This document shows positions 12,601 to 21,498 of a stretch of DNA of 64,000 nt, in pieces. How positions within the stretch are numbered: position 1 is the stretch's first letter; each line of letters starts with the position of its first letter. The notes beneath the pieces are model-generated. The model was not told the DNA's origin and did no database searches. It saw only the letters and a program-made list of their open reading frames with translations. Source of the DNA: Atriophallophorus winterbourni (lineage: Eukaryota; Platyhelminthes; Trematoda; Plagiorchiida; Microphallidae); assembly GCA_013407085.1 (NCBI GenBank), contig JACCGJ010002787.1, positions 9,351-73,350 of the forward strand, in the 5' to 3' direction. The position numbers and the translations under genes are program-made.

Positions 12601-15600
12601 TTGCGGCTTAGTGCCACAGACACTAATCAATTGGTTATGCCTTCGCATGTTGCTCATGGCTGACGCTCTTTCCATCACATCTCACGGTCACGCTTCAGAC
12701 GATCTTTGATTAGGCGTCTAAGATACTTCCGATCGTCTTTATACTCTAAACCACTCGGTAAGACACGGCGCTGTTCTAGTAGCATGAGGGACTCAGCAGA
12801 TATCCAGCGGTGTGACGGTTGATGAGCGACTTTGCAGCATTCCGAATCAGTCGTAGTGTGCTTGCTTAAAGTAGTGCCAATGACGATCCCGCTCGACCGG
12901 CTGATTTTTTGAAATGGAAACCGATAGAGCATCCCAGTAAGCGGTAAAGAGTTTGTGTCTAGTTTGGGTTTACCTCCGAATTGAAGGTTATTTGTTGCAC
13001 ACACTAAAGCGTGATCAGAATCTAAACTGATATGTAGTTTTTGACATTACCGCGCCACCTGTAGCGTATCGCGATATGGTCATGCTGCTCCCAAGTGCGT
13101 TGTGATTGGGAGCGCCAGGTAGCTAGATAGCGCTTAGTTAGTTACTTAGTTAGTTAGGAAAACGAGCATGTTTTGGTATTAAGGGAATCTACCGTTATTT
13201 GAACAAGAGCACGTGAAAAGGTACATACCTGTCTGAACGATTTGCCACAAACGGAACAATGGAATCGTGGTTGACTAGAGTGCGTGTACCGATGTCTTTG
13301 GAGATTGCCGCGATCCGAGAAAGCTCTTCCACAATCTGCACATGGGAACGGACGCTCGCCTGTGTGTCGTCGGGTATGAGCGATCAACCGACAACGCATG
13401 CCGAATTCGCGGCCACAAACGGTGCAACTGTGTAGCAGAACAATGTAGATACAAAAATATGTGATGTGTGTGATACGTCCTGGGAATTCGTGGCTCTATA
13501 ACAAATCACTTGGTGTTTATACTCCTATTAAATAATTCAAACAATAAAAATTCACAAGCCTAGATTCAGGTAGTGTCGCAGTTAGAAACTGCAATTAAAC
13601 ATATCTTTCATATCCTTACTCTGAGTAGCGATGTTTTAATTTAATCTGCGATGTGTATTTCAAAATGATAAATGAAGCATAATCCTGATCCAGGCAAAGT
13701 GCCGCGCGGTCATAGAGTACACGCAGGCTAAAATACTGTCAGCTTGCCAAGGCCTAGACATAAATGAGAAACAAAATAGAAATGGTAGTGAGACTCCAGC
13801 ATGTTTCAGCAGGCAGCTCACTACCGGTGGCCAATCAAGTTAGCCCGGTTTTAGCCGCACAGCACAAATGCACTGTTCGATTTCACATCCGTGCTCGACA
13901 TGGACAATATCAAACTGCTTGCTTTGGACATGAGGTCATTAGGCACTCGTCCATTCCAACACTGACTTATTTTTGCGAAAAAAATTACCATGTAGTCTGA
14001 AGTTTATTCACCAATTAATCGCACTAGTATCGAAATAGGAGAATGACATATAAAACTTAGATTTAGATATTTTAAGAACGCAACTCAACATGGGGTTCCT
14101 GAACATTAAAATGAAATCACAAAGTTACCAGTTATGATTACGTGTCAATCATTCACAAAACGGAAGATGAAACAATTTAAGTTTTAAATAAAACCAATTG
14201 CAAGTTAGTACTTCGAACTGAATTTCATTAAGGATACACATTTGAATGAACGCACCTCACAACAAATTAAAATAATTGCCGGTAGTTCGCCTATTTGTAG
14301 GAAACCAAGTATGATGTATGAAATCAAGACGGATCCAGACAAAGTGCCGCACAATTATAGACTACACGTGGGTTAAGATATTGTTAAGTTGCCCAGGACA
14401 AAACAGAAATTCGAAACGAAAAAGGGTATTGAGACTTGAGCGTGTTTCTGAATGCAGCTTGGTACCGGCGGCAAATCAATTTGGCCGGATGTTAGCTGCA
14501 TTGTAAGAAACAAAGAGCTGAAGAAATAGTTAAATAAGTGACTTACACAAAGTGTCCTGTACCGTTGTTATCCCGTTTGACTGATGGTGTACACTCGGTG
14601 TTCATTGATTGGCCGAGTTGGGAATTTCGACAGGCAATGTCAGAATCTGTAGATTTGCCAGATGGTTCATCGGTTTTCGATAGTAATTCGCATTTGGTTG
14701 CCGTACTGTTGATTGGGGTTGAGCTACCATCAGTATTTGATGAAACAGAGTTGGTAAGTCGCTGAACGTTTGCCGGTGACCCGACTGTATTGAACTGGGG
14801 GAAAGTTGAATGGGAAACTTGACCCGGGAACAAAACAGTCGTCGCCGTCGAGGATGGCTGCATATGGACAGACGAGTGAACTGGAAGAGAGTGTAACTGT
14901 TGAGCTACTTGAAGCGTGTGCGAGTGTTGTGATTGCGGGACAGCTTGCAATGAATTGCCATTAGGGTCAAGAGCAGCCTGTGAATAAAATTGGGTGGATG
15001 TGAACAAGGGAGTCAATGACGCTGGAGCAAGCGAGGCAGAGATCGAATTGTTGCCTAATCCAACCAAACCGGAACCAGGTACAAGTAAATGGTTATTAGC
15101 AGGGATTTGTCCAGTAGAGTGTGAATGGTTAAGCGTCACCATCGCACCGGGAGTAGCGGAGGCTGTTAAAACATGATTGGCAGCACTGTTCGATGTAGAA
15201 TTAATTGTTGTGACTGACCCGGTGCTAATAGAATTACTCTGTGGGTCAGCTACAGAGCTGGATGCAAATATACCGTTCGTAGCAGCTGCCGTGGGGTAAG
15301 GAAAATACATGAGAGGGCCGATGTACTGTGATTGATCATAAGGTAAAACTGTAGGGAGTGCAGCAGCTGCAGCAGTTTGTTGTAATGTTTGAAAGAAATC
15401 CGCGTTAGGGAACACATTCGAGTGTGCATTGTTTCCGAGCACAGCTGACTGAGCGGAATGAACGGAGGGTAGAGCAGGTGGCTGCGATATGCGATGCAAC
15501 TGCTGAGCGTTATGTATTTGAGCACGCTGTTGTTGTATCAGATGTTGTTGTTGCTGATGCATTTGCTGAGTGAAGCCGTTTGACGATTGTAACAAAGTAG

Positions 15601-15718
15601 TTGGTTGCAATACGGCCGCGGGTGGTTGTGCGTGTTGCACAGAAACGTGAGGATTGGATTGTGCAAACGCGGAAGCAGTTTTCATTGAATGTACTACAGC
15701 TGTACTACCGCCGGACAT
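2371..15718 (-). CDS. Seven-finger C2H2 zinc-finger protein, five coding exons (1066 aa)
   Basis: Join of five minus-strand exons: 15718-14547, 13427-13229, 9929-9650, 7586-7309 and 3642-2371. The coding sum is 3201 nt (1066 codons plus stop), every intron has GT/AG ends, and the phases agree (2, 0, 1, 0). The predicted product is a nuclear DNA-binding transcription regulator. Residues 1-390 are rich in Gln, Ser, Thr and Pro. Fingers 1-3 lie at about 390-468, finger 4 at 477-498, and fingers 5-7 at about 691-769. A basic run NKRKWRRKQKPKH (about 625-637) is a likely nuclear localisation signal. Ala tracts lie near 502-520 and 664-675, and the C-terminal 300 residues are Gln/Ser/Asn-rich. The start is the first ATG after an in-frame TGA within the same exon. 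I do not recognise a named orthologue. The splice structure is seen directly; the regulatory role is inferred from the domain family. Confidence 0.88.
4421..4494. repeat. (GTAT)n microsatellite next to a retroposon
   Basis: About 17 tandem GTAT units directly abut the antisense retroposon copy that starts at 4491. Other copies end in shorter ATGTATG runs at the same edge, so this is probably an expanded 3' tail. Confidence 0.85.
4491..4704 (-). repeat. Short retroposon, near complete (antisense)
   Basis: Runs from ATGAAATCACAAGCCTGATCC through the GGTTGCCCAGGCCTAGA core to the head region at AGTTCTGCATTAC. It lies in the last intron of the zinc-finger gene. Confidence 0.85.
4793..4944 (+). 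mobile_element. RTE reverse-transcriptase fragment
   Basis: Plus-strand frames give KVYKATVRAG, GGETWTLRKENLR and LVFDN, the segment after the RT domain in RTE-type elements. One stop and several changes are present. It ends exactly where the next retroposon begins. Confidence 0.6.
4945..5177 (-). repeat. Short retroposon, near complete (antisense)
   Basis: From GTATGAAAGCACAAGCC to GATTGCACATCCGTG, with all conserved blocks present and moderate divergence. Confidence 0.85.
5236..5565 (-). mobile_element. RTE 3' end (last codons plus 3' UTR)
   Basis: On the minus strand the C-terminal codons (LCDMTQNRVQWRSCCRHLLGVLD, stop) are followed by a 3' UTR shared with the copies at 17.9, 41.2, 46.2, 47.2 and 54.4 kb. 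It ends in an ATG-type tail (CATCATC on the plus strand at about 5238). Confidence 0.7.
5566..5825 (+). mobile_element. Second RTE C-terminal fragment, inverted
   Basis: The plus strand reads WFLTLSDMAQNRVQW, the same C-terminal segment as the minus-strand neighbour, forming a head-to-head pair. Similarity to the RTE 3' UTR then fades. Confidence 0.5.
5862..6365. repeat. Long inverted repeat enclosing a retroposon
   Basis: The left arm (about 5862-5957) and right arm (about 6225-6365) are reverse complements. Both carry the palindrome GTTCGTACAACGAAC and the GATTCTTGGTCAAG block. The loop holds an antisense retroposon head (5957-6004) and a sense copy (6005-6216). Confidence 0.8.
6005..6216 (+). 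repeat. Short retroposon (sense) within the inverted repeat
   Basis: Contains the TGTGCGGCTAACACCGTGC head, the GGGCAGCCTGACAGTATC core and the GCTTTCATACATAC 3' end. A second head fragment in opposite orientation touches its 5' end. Confidence 0.85.
6366..7308. other. Intron sequence, one partial repeat
   Basis: Part of the last intron of the zinc-finger gene. At about 6455-6495, GATGTGAGCAGCACATTACTTTGG resembles blocks at 6235, 8495 and 9965, so a degraded repeat is present. Otherwise nothing is recognised. Confidence 0.4.
7309..7586 (-). CDS. Zinc-finger gene exon 4: Ser/Ala-rich spacer and basic motif
   Basis: 278 nt between a TTTTCCAG acceptor and a GTTAGT donor. It encodes an Ala/Ser-rich spacer between finger 4 and finger 5, ending in the basic cluster NKRKWRRKQKPKH, a candidate nuclear localisation signal. 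There are no Cys/His finger motifs here, although an isolated CLNC pair occurs. Phase matches at both ends (1 in, 0 out). Confidence 0.82.
8085..8355. repeat. 245-bp insertion between 13-bp direct repeats, with internal foldback
   Basis: GATAAACAAGGTT occurs at 8085-8097 and again at 8343-8355, consistent with a target-site duplication. Inside, GTTTTGTTTGAGGCC near 8096-8112 is inverted at about 8183-8200 (GGCCTCAAACAAAAAC). Confidence 0.6.
8356..8530 (+). repeat. Palindrome-bearing repeat (GTTCGTACAACGAAC family)
   Basis: Third copy of the repeat that forms the arms at 5862-6365. It contains the same 15-bp palindrome, an AATCACCTAGTGATT near-palindrome and the CTCAAGGCGCTTATGGATG block. No coding potential was found. 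Confidence 0.65.
8572..8742 (+). repeat. Short retroposon, diverged (sense)
   Basis: Recognisable by TTGTGCGGCCAACCCT, CTAGAGTCTCAGCACCAT, GGTAACCTGACAGCATC and CTCACGTGCAG. Confidence 0.65.
9391..9545 (-). repeat. Short retroposon, diverged (antisense)
   Basis: Starts TATGAAATCACAAGCCTGACC and keeps a weak GTGAGTTAAGACAATC block. The head is lost. Confidence 0.6.
9650..9929 (-). CDS. Zinc-finger gene exon 3: end of finger 3, finger 4, poly-Ala
   Basis: 280 nt. The acceptor TTTCCAG is followed by ASCLSNHRRFH, the helix and both His of finger 3. Finger 4 is CPFC...LQMHIRWKH. An Ala-rich tract of roughly 20 residues with a few Asp, Val and Ser follows, then a hydrophobic/Asn-Gly stretch. The donor GTAAGA leaves a phase 1 G that joins to TC in the next exon. 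Confidence 0.9.
10397..10481 (-). repeat. Short retroposon fragment (antisense)
   Basis: Only the 3' third remains (GCCTGATCCAGACCAAGTGC to GTCAGGTTGCCCAGG). Confidence 0.7.
10916..13110 (-). mobile_element. RTE-type LINE, partial, in zinc-finger gene intron
   Basis: Minus strand, in order: end of the endonuclease (SDHALVCAT-like, VCATNNLQFGGKPKLDT, about 13000), a linker, and the reverse transcriptase (EEQAGFRPGRGCVDQIFVLRQ, 11.66-12.2 kb). The catalytic YYADDIALFGED is at about 11.71 kb. The C-terminal region with KYLGNLV, YGSECWTVR, and GTDGKKVAGGQPLSWKSGLKRLTS completes it. At least two frameshifts split the frame. The 5' endonuclease half is mostly missing. It lies between exons 2 and 3 of the zinc-finger gene, in the same orientation. 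Confidence 0.85.
13229..13427 (-). CDS. Zinc-finger gene exon 2: fingers 1, 2 and half of finger 3
   Basis: 199 nt between a ...CTACACAG acceptor and a GTATGT donor. Finger 1 reads CTVC...CRLIAHTRRH, followed by a canonical TGERPF linker. Finger 2 is CADC...NLQRHRYTH. Finger 3 begins with CSVCGKSFRQ and is cut by the intron exactly before its helix. The upstream exon supplies the Val before the first Cys, which rebuilds a standard finger across the junction and strongly supports the splice. Confidence 0.92.
13675..13895 (-). repeat. Short retroposon, near complete (antisense)
   Basis: From ATCCTGATCCAGGCAAAGTGCC to TTCACATCCGTGC, all blocks present. Confidence 0.8.
14312..14503 (-). repeat. 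Short retroposon, diverged (antisense)
   Basis: ATGTATGAAATCAAG at the tail side, then ACGTGGGTTAAGATATTG and CAGCTTGGTACCGGCGG. The head is truncated near GTTAGCTGCA. Confidence 0.7.
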
Positions 15719-15755
15719 CACCTTGAGCGATTTTCATTCAAATCTCTTCGGGTAC
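14547..15755 (-). CDS. Zinc-finger gene, first coding exon (Gln/Ser-rich N-terminus)
   Basis: A minus-strand acceptor (pyrimidine-rich, ending TTTTAG) lies just above 15755, so at least one 5' non-coding exon should exist further upstream. Coding starts at the ATG at 15718; an in-frame TGA lies between the acceptor and this ATG. The exon gives about 390 residues of Gln-, His-, Ser-, Thr- and Asn-rich sequence with no recognisable fold, including a QQQQ/QQQ stretch near residues 55-65. It ends at a GTAAGT donor in phase 2, and the last codon is completed by the next exon just before the first Cys of finger 1. Such composition is typical of activation or interaction regions, but no function can be assigned from sequence. 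Confidence 0.85.
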
Positions 15756-16087
15756 CTAAAAGAAAATTAGAATCGTGATCATACGACAAAATGAAATCCT
15801 AAATAGTTGTTGAATGGTGAAACTTAAAAAACCGACGGATTCCATGAAGCAAAGGGAAGATAGGATCCGATTACTGTTATGAAATGTGAATTAAAATAAG
15901 GATTAAGCTTGCGTATTTGATGGCCTTAGTAAGCACAAGCGATGCTGCGGAGGATGATTAGATCCTGTGAAGAATTATTTAGCTGTTTACGACCATGCGG
16001 CATTTGTTTGGCTCTAATTTCATAAAGTCGTCATGAGTGTTTATGAACATTTTTAATTAGAAAATCTATACGAATGAATATGTAATA
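15756..16087. other. 5' flank of the first coding exon of the zinc-finger gene
   Basis: Intron or promoter-proximal DNA. The splice acceptor at its edge implies an upstream non-coding exon, which I cannot locate. No promoter motif is convincing. Confidence 0.35.
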
Positions 16088-16300
16088 AAACAGACCCTGA
16101 ACCAGGCAAAGCGCCACACTATAATATAATACAAAAGGGCAAAGATATTGTCAGTTTGCGGAGGAATGAATAGATCATAAAGGCATAGAATACAAAATAG
16201 CAGTGAGAATCGGGCGTGTTTCCGCTTGCAGCTCAGTACGGATGGTAAATTAAATTAGCACAGTTACTTGTCCGCACAAGTAACTGTGCGGTACAAAGGT
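16088..16300 (-). repeat. Short retroposon, diverged (antisense)
   Basis: CCCTGAACCAGGCAAAGCGCC, AGATATTGTCAG, TTTCCGCTTGCAGCTCAGTA and a duplicated AAGTAACTGTGCGG at the head end. Confidence 0.65.
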
Positions 16301-16626
16301 ACTGGACAATAACACTTTCGTGCGTGGGATACAACAGAAAGTACACCGTGGAGCCAAAAATTATAATGGAATCATGGAACAGAAATTTTGCTGGTCATCA
16401 AACTTGATTACGAAACATTCACGGATTATAATGCAAACGCCAAACAATGAGCATTCTATTCCTTGACTACAAGTACTTTAATCGAGTTCAAAAATAGGAT
16501 GTGGTAAAGAACTGACGGCAAAAGACGAACAGGACATCCTAGACAGGAATTGAACACAAATGTTAAGTTAAAGAGCTTCTTAGCAAACTTTGAAATTCGT
16601 TTCAAACATGTAGACGTGGTATCTAT

Positions 16627-16716
16627 GACGCATGAGAGCACATGCCTGATCCAGACAGTGTCGCATAGTCTTAACCTGCACGTGGGCTAAGATACTGTCA
16701 GGTTGTTCATGCCTAT
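16627..16716 (-). repeat. Short retroposon fragment (antisense)
   Basis: GCACATGCCTGATCCAGACAG through ACGTGGGCTAAGATACTGTC, truncated at GGTTGTTCATGCC. Confidence 0.75.
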
Positions 16717-16721
16717 ACTTT

Positions 16722-16825
16722 GGTAAGGAAGTACGCGAGGTTTTACTGTACAGATGTGAAACCTGGACACTGAGAAAAGCGAAAATAAGACATATGCAAG
16801 TATTCGACAATAGTTGTCTAAATAT
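16722..16825 (+). mobile_element. RTE fragment
   Basis: Translates in one plus-strand frame to VLLYRCETWTLRKAK then QVFDNSCLN, the same segment found at 4793 and 53.9 kb. It runs into an AT/GA microsatellite. Confidence 0.6.
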
Positions 16826-16833
16826 ATATATAT

Positions 16834-16864
<31 letters not shown>

Positions 16865-16895
16865 GATAGATATAGATAGAGAGAGAGAGAGAGAG
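16822..16895. repeat. (AT)n/(GATA)/(GA)n microsatellite
   Basis: A compound simple repeat: an AT run, then TAGATA units, then about seven GA units. Confidence 0.9.
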
Positions 16896-17221
16896 CATTA
16901 ACCATGCATCGATTATTCATCAATCAATATTGATTGGGAACGCATAATGTGATCATCGTTTATTGTATAGACATTGTGATAGTCATTCGTGCTATCGGCC
17001 AACAGACGAGTTTAAGCATGATTATTGTCATAATTTTTTCCGGTAATATTTTATATTAAAAAACAAAATCGCATGCAGTGAAACTACAAAAACAAGCTGC
17101 TTTTTGTGCATTTGCTTTTGCATATTCCGTTTGCCTGCTTTCCCTTTTTCACTCGCTTGCTTATCTGCTTTTCCTGCTTCATATTGCTTGGCACTTTGTT
17201 TGGCTCCAGACATGTGGTTCG

Positions 17222-18165
17222 TGATGATGATGATGATTGTCCCCGCATTCAGAAGGCGTTTCGCGCCCTCTAAGTGCAGTGTCCAGCTGCAGGACATCGA
17301 CTTATCAAACAGCACTTTATTACTTGACAATCAATCGCCTCTAATTCTAGATAGTTTTAAGTATCTCGGTAGTTGTATCAATAATTGTGCATCGTTAGAT
17401 GACGAGGTCTCGACCGTAGCATTCCGCACCCAAGGTCATTTCTGGCGTCAGAAAGGACAGTCTCAGCTACTCAAGGGTAGAGTCTATAAAGCGACAGTTC
17501 GGGATGTGTTACTGTATTGGTGCGAAACCTGGACCATACGTAAAGAGCACATCCAGCGTCTCCAAGTATTTGACAACCGATGTCTCCGCAACATTCTAAG
17601 AGTTAGCCGTTACAATCGCATACGCACCGATTTTCTCCGAAATAAGTTGTTCGGTGGTAATGTTGATATAGATAAGCAGATCAACCTGCATAGGTTACGC
17701 TGGTTGGGTCACGTTTGGCGGATGATAGACCACCGACTTCCAAAACGGATTTTTTTGCGACGCCGCATCCTGATTGGCGTAAATCTCGGGGTGGCCAAAC
17801 CGCCACATGGCATAGGCAGTTAAAAACCCTTACTAGCAACCTTTCCAAAGTTGGCGCAGCGCGTCTTTCAGACGCGATCAGATATCGCAATGGCTAGTTA
17901 CGCTTCAGGATATGTCCCGAAAACGTGTTCAATGGGATGTTCAAGGGCATCTTCTTAGAGTGTTTGCTTAACCTTGTATGTTTTCAAGCGGAGTGACGAC
18001 AAAAGCTTGTTATGATGCATGTCAGTGAAAGCCGCAAGGAAGCTGAAATGTTGATGTCGCTCTACTCGTTCACAAAACTTGTTTGAATGCATGTTCCATT
18101 CGAGGTGTAGGTACCTCTTCCCAGTTTGTTTGTGCTTACTCTTCTATAAAACAGTAAACATCACG
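17222..18165 (+). mobile_element. RTE C-terminal fragment with 3' UTR
   Basis: A 5'-truncated copy starting beside a short GATGATGATGAT run. The frame (17222-17820) gives PSKCSVQLQDI, KYLGSCI, LLYWCETWTIRKEHIQRLQVFDNRCLRN and LHRLRWLGHVWRM. It ends at an early stop after a frame shift. The former coding tail (WHRQLKTLTSNLSKVGAARL) and the shared 3' UTR follow to about 18165. It is closely related to the copy at 53.9-54.7 kb. Confidence 0.8.
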
Positions 18166-18361
18166 AAACCGGTCGTGGGGTGTGTGTGATGAAGATGCAT
18201 GCAAATGAGCTTTTATATTCATGGTCATGGGTTTTAAACCCAGTCTACACGAGTGGGGGCTCATGTGATTGAACAAGTTGGTCGTACCAAACTTACCCAA
18301 TAGTTGCATACAAGCGCAACTTGTTATTTATATTTGTTTTGTTATTTTTATCCTAATCTAG

Positions 18362-18443
18362 ACCTAAGCAACTTTGCAGTAGCTTATCCCACGTGCAGTC
18401 TATGACTGTGCCGCACTTTACCTGGATCAGGTTGTGCTTCCAT
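18362..18443 (+). repeat. Short retroposon, 3' part (sense)
   Basis: TTATCCCACGTGCAGTCTATGACTG and TTTACCTGGATCAGG, ending in TGTGCTTCCATA. Confidence 0.7.
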
Positions 18444-19585
18444 AAAATACACATTTAACCTACATGCAGAGTACCAACGGACGAGTAGCACATATTGAAA
18501 TGAAAGTAATGCAAGATATTGTTCTCAGAGTAAAAGATTCCTGTCAGATGAAACCCCAGATAAAGAAATGATTTCACATCGTAGCGCGAGATTAGCATGC
18601 ACGGTCGAAATAGACAAACAAAAATGAAATTATTTAAGGTTACGCGACTTCTGTCGCTAAGAACGCGTGATAGCAAATTTAATTGGTAGAATGGATCAAC
18701 AAAACCTTCAAAATTTGAAGGTAAGTGTGGAATTTTGCTTCTTACAAATCTTTTGATATTGTATTTATTTGAATATCAACGGATTTCAACATGGTTATGA
18801 CTAGAAAATTTGCTAAAGTAAATAATACAAAGTAGATCCAATGGAATTGGGGCCCCGCTGCTCGTTCGGGGAAATTTGTCTTGTATGCTTTCAACAGGTT
18901 GCGGATAACGCAAAAGCTGTACACTGTAAAATATGTTGCAAATGGATGCATATTCGGTGCGGATGAATGAAGCCAGAGACATATCGTTGGCTTCAGAAGA
19001 CATTATGCGATATTATTCGCACGGTATGTAAGATATGCCTCCCACCACTAAATGTTACGCACGTAGGTACAGAATAAAATCGCAGCTGTATCTACTAAAA
19101 CCACCAAAGGGCTCGACGGAGGAGACATAGATAGTGACTCAACCTCAGCTGAGGACAAACACCACTTATCTGTGGAGCAGGCTTGCGTGCCATTCGCTTC
19201 CTCGACTACAAACCGTTTAGACAATGCTATTAGTAAGAATGATGCATCTAACGTGCATAAACTCGCCGTTTGCTCTCATCAACACTGATTGCTTAACAGT
19301 CAGGAATGAATAAAATTTATACAGACGTGACGTCTAAGTGTCTACCTAGTAATCCGTGCTATGCAATCTTGTCCCAACAATCGAGAATAATAGAGGCTGT
19401 TTCATGTAGTGAAACAAGTGCCTACTACTGAAAATGCTGTTGGATCTCGTCTCAAGGGAGCCACATTTGGATTCTCCGAAGCGATGTCTGATTATGGTGA
19501 ATGCTCGCGAGCAAACTGGGGACACGGCTGAGATACGTTTACCCCAGTTAATCTTTCTGCGAACAGATTTCAAGTATTGCTTTCC
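18444..19585. other. Unassigned spacer, possibly 5' region of the next CR1-type fragment
   Basis: No continuous frame. The stretch just upstream of the endonuclease fragment at 19.59 kb may be its remnant first ORF, but no motif proves this. Confidence 0.3.
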
Positions 19586-20800
19586 AAGCGTGGTCTACGA
19601 AATCACTTGACGAGTTTAATGAAATTGTCTGTCGGCGAAAGCCAGATACAATTGTTATTACGGAATCATGGTTGGCAGTTGATATACTTCATATGGAGTG
19701 AACGCTACCACATTATACGCTTTTCAGAAGTAATAGAGCTGCCGGTGACGTTGCTGTATACTTTAAAGAGCACCTGATTATGGAAGTATTGGAAAAGTTT
19801 CAACATGATGCTGGAAATGATAAGCATCTGGTGTAAGGTGAAGTGTAGCTATGGGGCTGCAGCCCTTGGGATCATTTACCGCTCACTTGGTGCTTACGTT
19901 ACTAAGTTATGTGTCCAAATCCAACGTCATGGTATCACTGGCGACTGTATCATTCTCGGATATTTGAATACTCCCGATATAAACTGGGCGGATTTAGTTT
20001 CCAGGGGTGAACCGTTCCAACAAGAATTCCTAGAAACGATTTTGAAACTGAATTTGGTGAAGAATGTAACCGATCCCACGAGGATATTGGATTTGGTGGT
20101 CACACCCAGATTTTCCGATGTTACTGATATATCGATCGAGACCCCTATTGGTTGCAGCGACCACTGGTCTTTATGGTTCGTTTGGAATGGAAGTCTTCAA
20201 GCGAAAATACGAACGAATGACCGAAGAGACTACTGGAAATTAGACACAAAAAGTCCAATCAAGGCTGCAGACTTGATTGACTGGTCACTTCCTCCATTTA
20301 CGAATGTTGATAACTGTTGATTGGACTTTTTTGGATAAAAAAACAGGTCGCTTGAAAATTACGCCCAATTGATGAATGAAAGACACCCGCTAAGGGGCCG
20401 CCATGGTTTGATAGCATTAGTTGTAAATACACGAAGAAAAGAAAGCGGTTATGGTGGAAGTTTTCTTCCAGTGGATGCATTGATGACTATCAAGCCTACA
20501 AAGTTATCCGCAAAAAGTGCACTTACTTAAAAAAAGAAAAAGGGAGATTTATGAAACTCGTTTGGTGGAGGAAGCGAACTCGGTGCCAAAACGCTTATTT
20601 GCGTACATTAGACGTAGAACTAAAGCTTCTCAACGGATACCCTGCTTGGCTGAACATGAAGATGAACGTAAAGCAGTTCTAACCGCTCACTACATTTCGG
20701 TTTACACAGAGGAGACGTTTCCCATTCCAATGCTTCATGAAAACAGCGTCGAAATGCCGGATATATCGCGCTCGTCAGATAGTGCAGTATTTACTTGAAT
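19586..20800 (+). mobile_element. CR1-type LINE fragment: endonuclease and linker
   Basis: Degraded frames read DTIVITESWLAVDI and GDVAVYFKEHL (AP endonuclease start). They continue with CIILGYLNTPDINW, then LVKNVTDPTR and GCSDHWSLWF (endonuclease end). The linker KRLFAYIRRRTKASQRIP precedes where RT should begin. The RT is absent; the copy stops at a retroposon pair. Confidence 0.75.
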
Positions 20801-20821
20801 GACTCGACGTACAGTATTTGT

Positions 20822-21047
20822 GTGTGCGGCTAACATCGTGCAAAATTGACTGGCCAATGGTAGTGAGCTGCAAGCTGAAACACGCTGAAGTCTTAGTACC
20901 ATTTATACTTATATTTATATTATTATAATAAAAATAATAATATTTGCCCGCTCATTTCTATCTAGGCTATTGGCAACCTGACAATATATTAGCCCATGTG
21001 CAGTCTGACTGTGCAGCACTTTGCCTGGATCAGGCTTGTGCTTGTGC
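20822..21047 (+). repeat. Short retroposon, near complete (sense)
   Basis: Has an ATT/AAT-rich insertion in its central pyrimidine region. It ends GGATCAGGCTTGTGCTTG, where an inverted copy begins. Confidence 0.8.
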
Positions 21048-21164
21048 AATAGCAATGAATCTCCAGCGTGTACTTGCATGCAGCTCACTACCAATGGCAA
21101 ATCAATTTAGCACGGCGTTAGCTGCGTAGCACGGAAGTGCTGCATGATTGCACATCCGTGCAAG
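21048..21164 (-). repeat. Short retroposon, 5' half (antisense), inverted to its neighbour
   Basis: TGAATCTCCAGCGTG, GCATGCAGCTCACTACC and TGCACATCCGTGC. Together with the preceding sense copy it forms an inverted dimer. Confidence 0.8.
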
Positions 21165-21313
21165 GAGGATATGAACAGAAAAGCTGATGCTGCAAACTGC
21201 GCATGGTGGGCTATTAGTCGGTTGTTCTAGCCGATTACTTCACAAATGTGTCGTATTCCTTATTCCACATACGTGAGACCAGTTTTGGAATATGGTTTGC
21301 CAGCAACTTTTCC

Positions 21314-21317
<4 letters not shown>

Positions 21318-21344
<27 letters not shown>

Positions 21345-21366
21345 CATCTATATATATATATATAAA
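21318..21366. repeat. (AT)n microsatellite
   Basis: Two AT runs split by CATC. Confidence 0.9.
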
Positions 21367-21498
21367 ATATACACAATCATTTAAAAATGAAAAAGTGCCT
21401 CCCGGCAATGCACGAGAAAAAGAAGGAAAGAAAAAAAGGTACAATATGAGGGGGAATTTTTTGTCCATTGTTCCACATGTCGATTTTTTGATTTTTTT

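Noticed and set aside
13547..13620. Possible retroposon scrap next to the copy at 13675
   Set aside because: TTCACAAGCCTAGATTCAGG resembles the 3' end, but the rest does not align.
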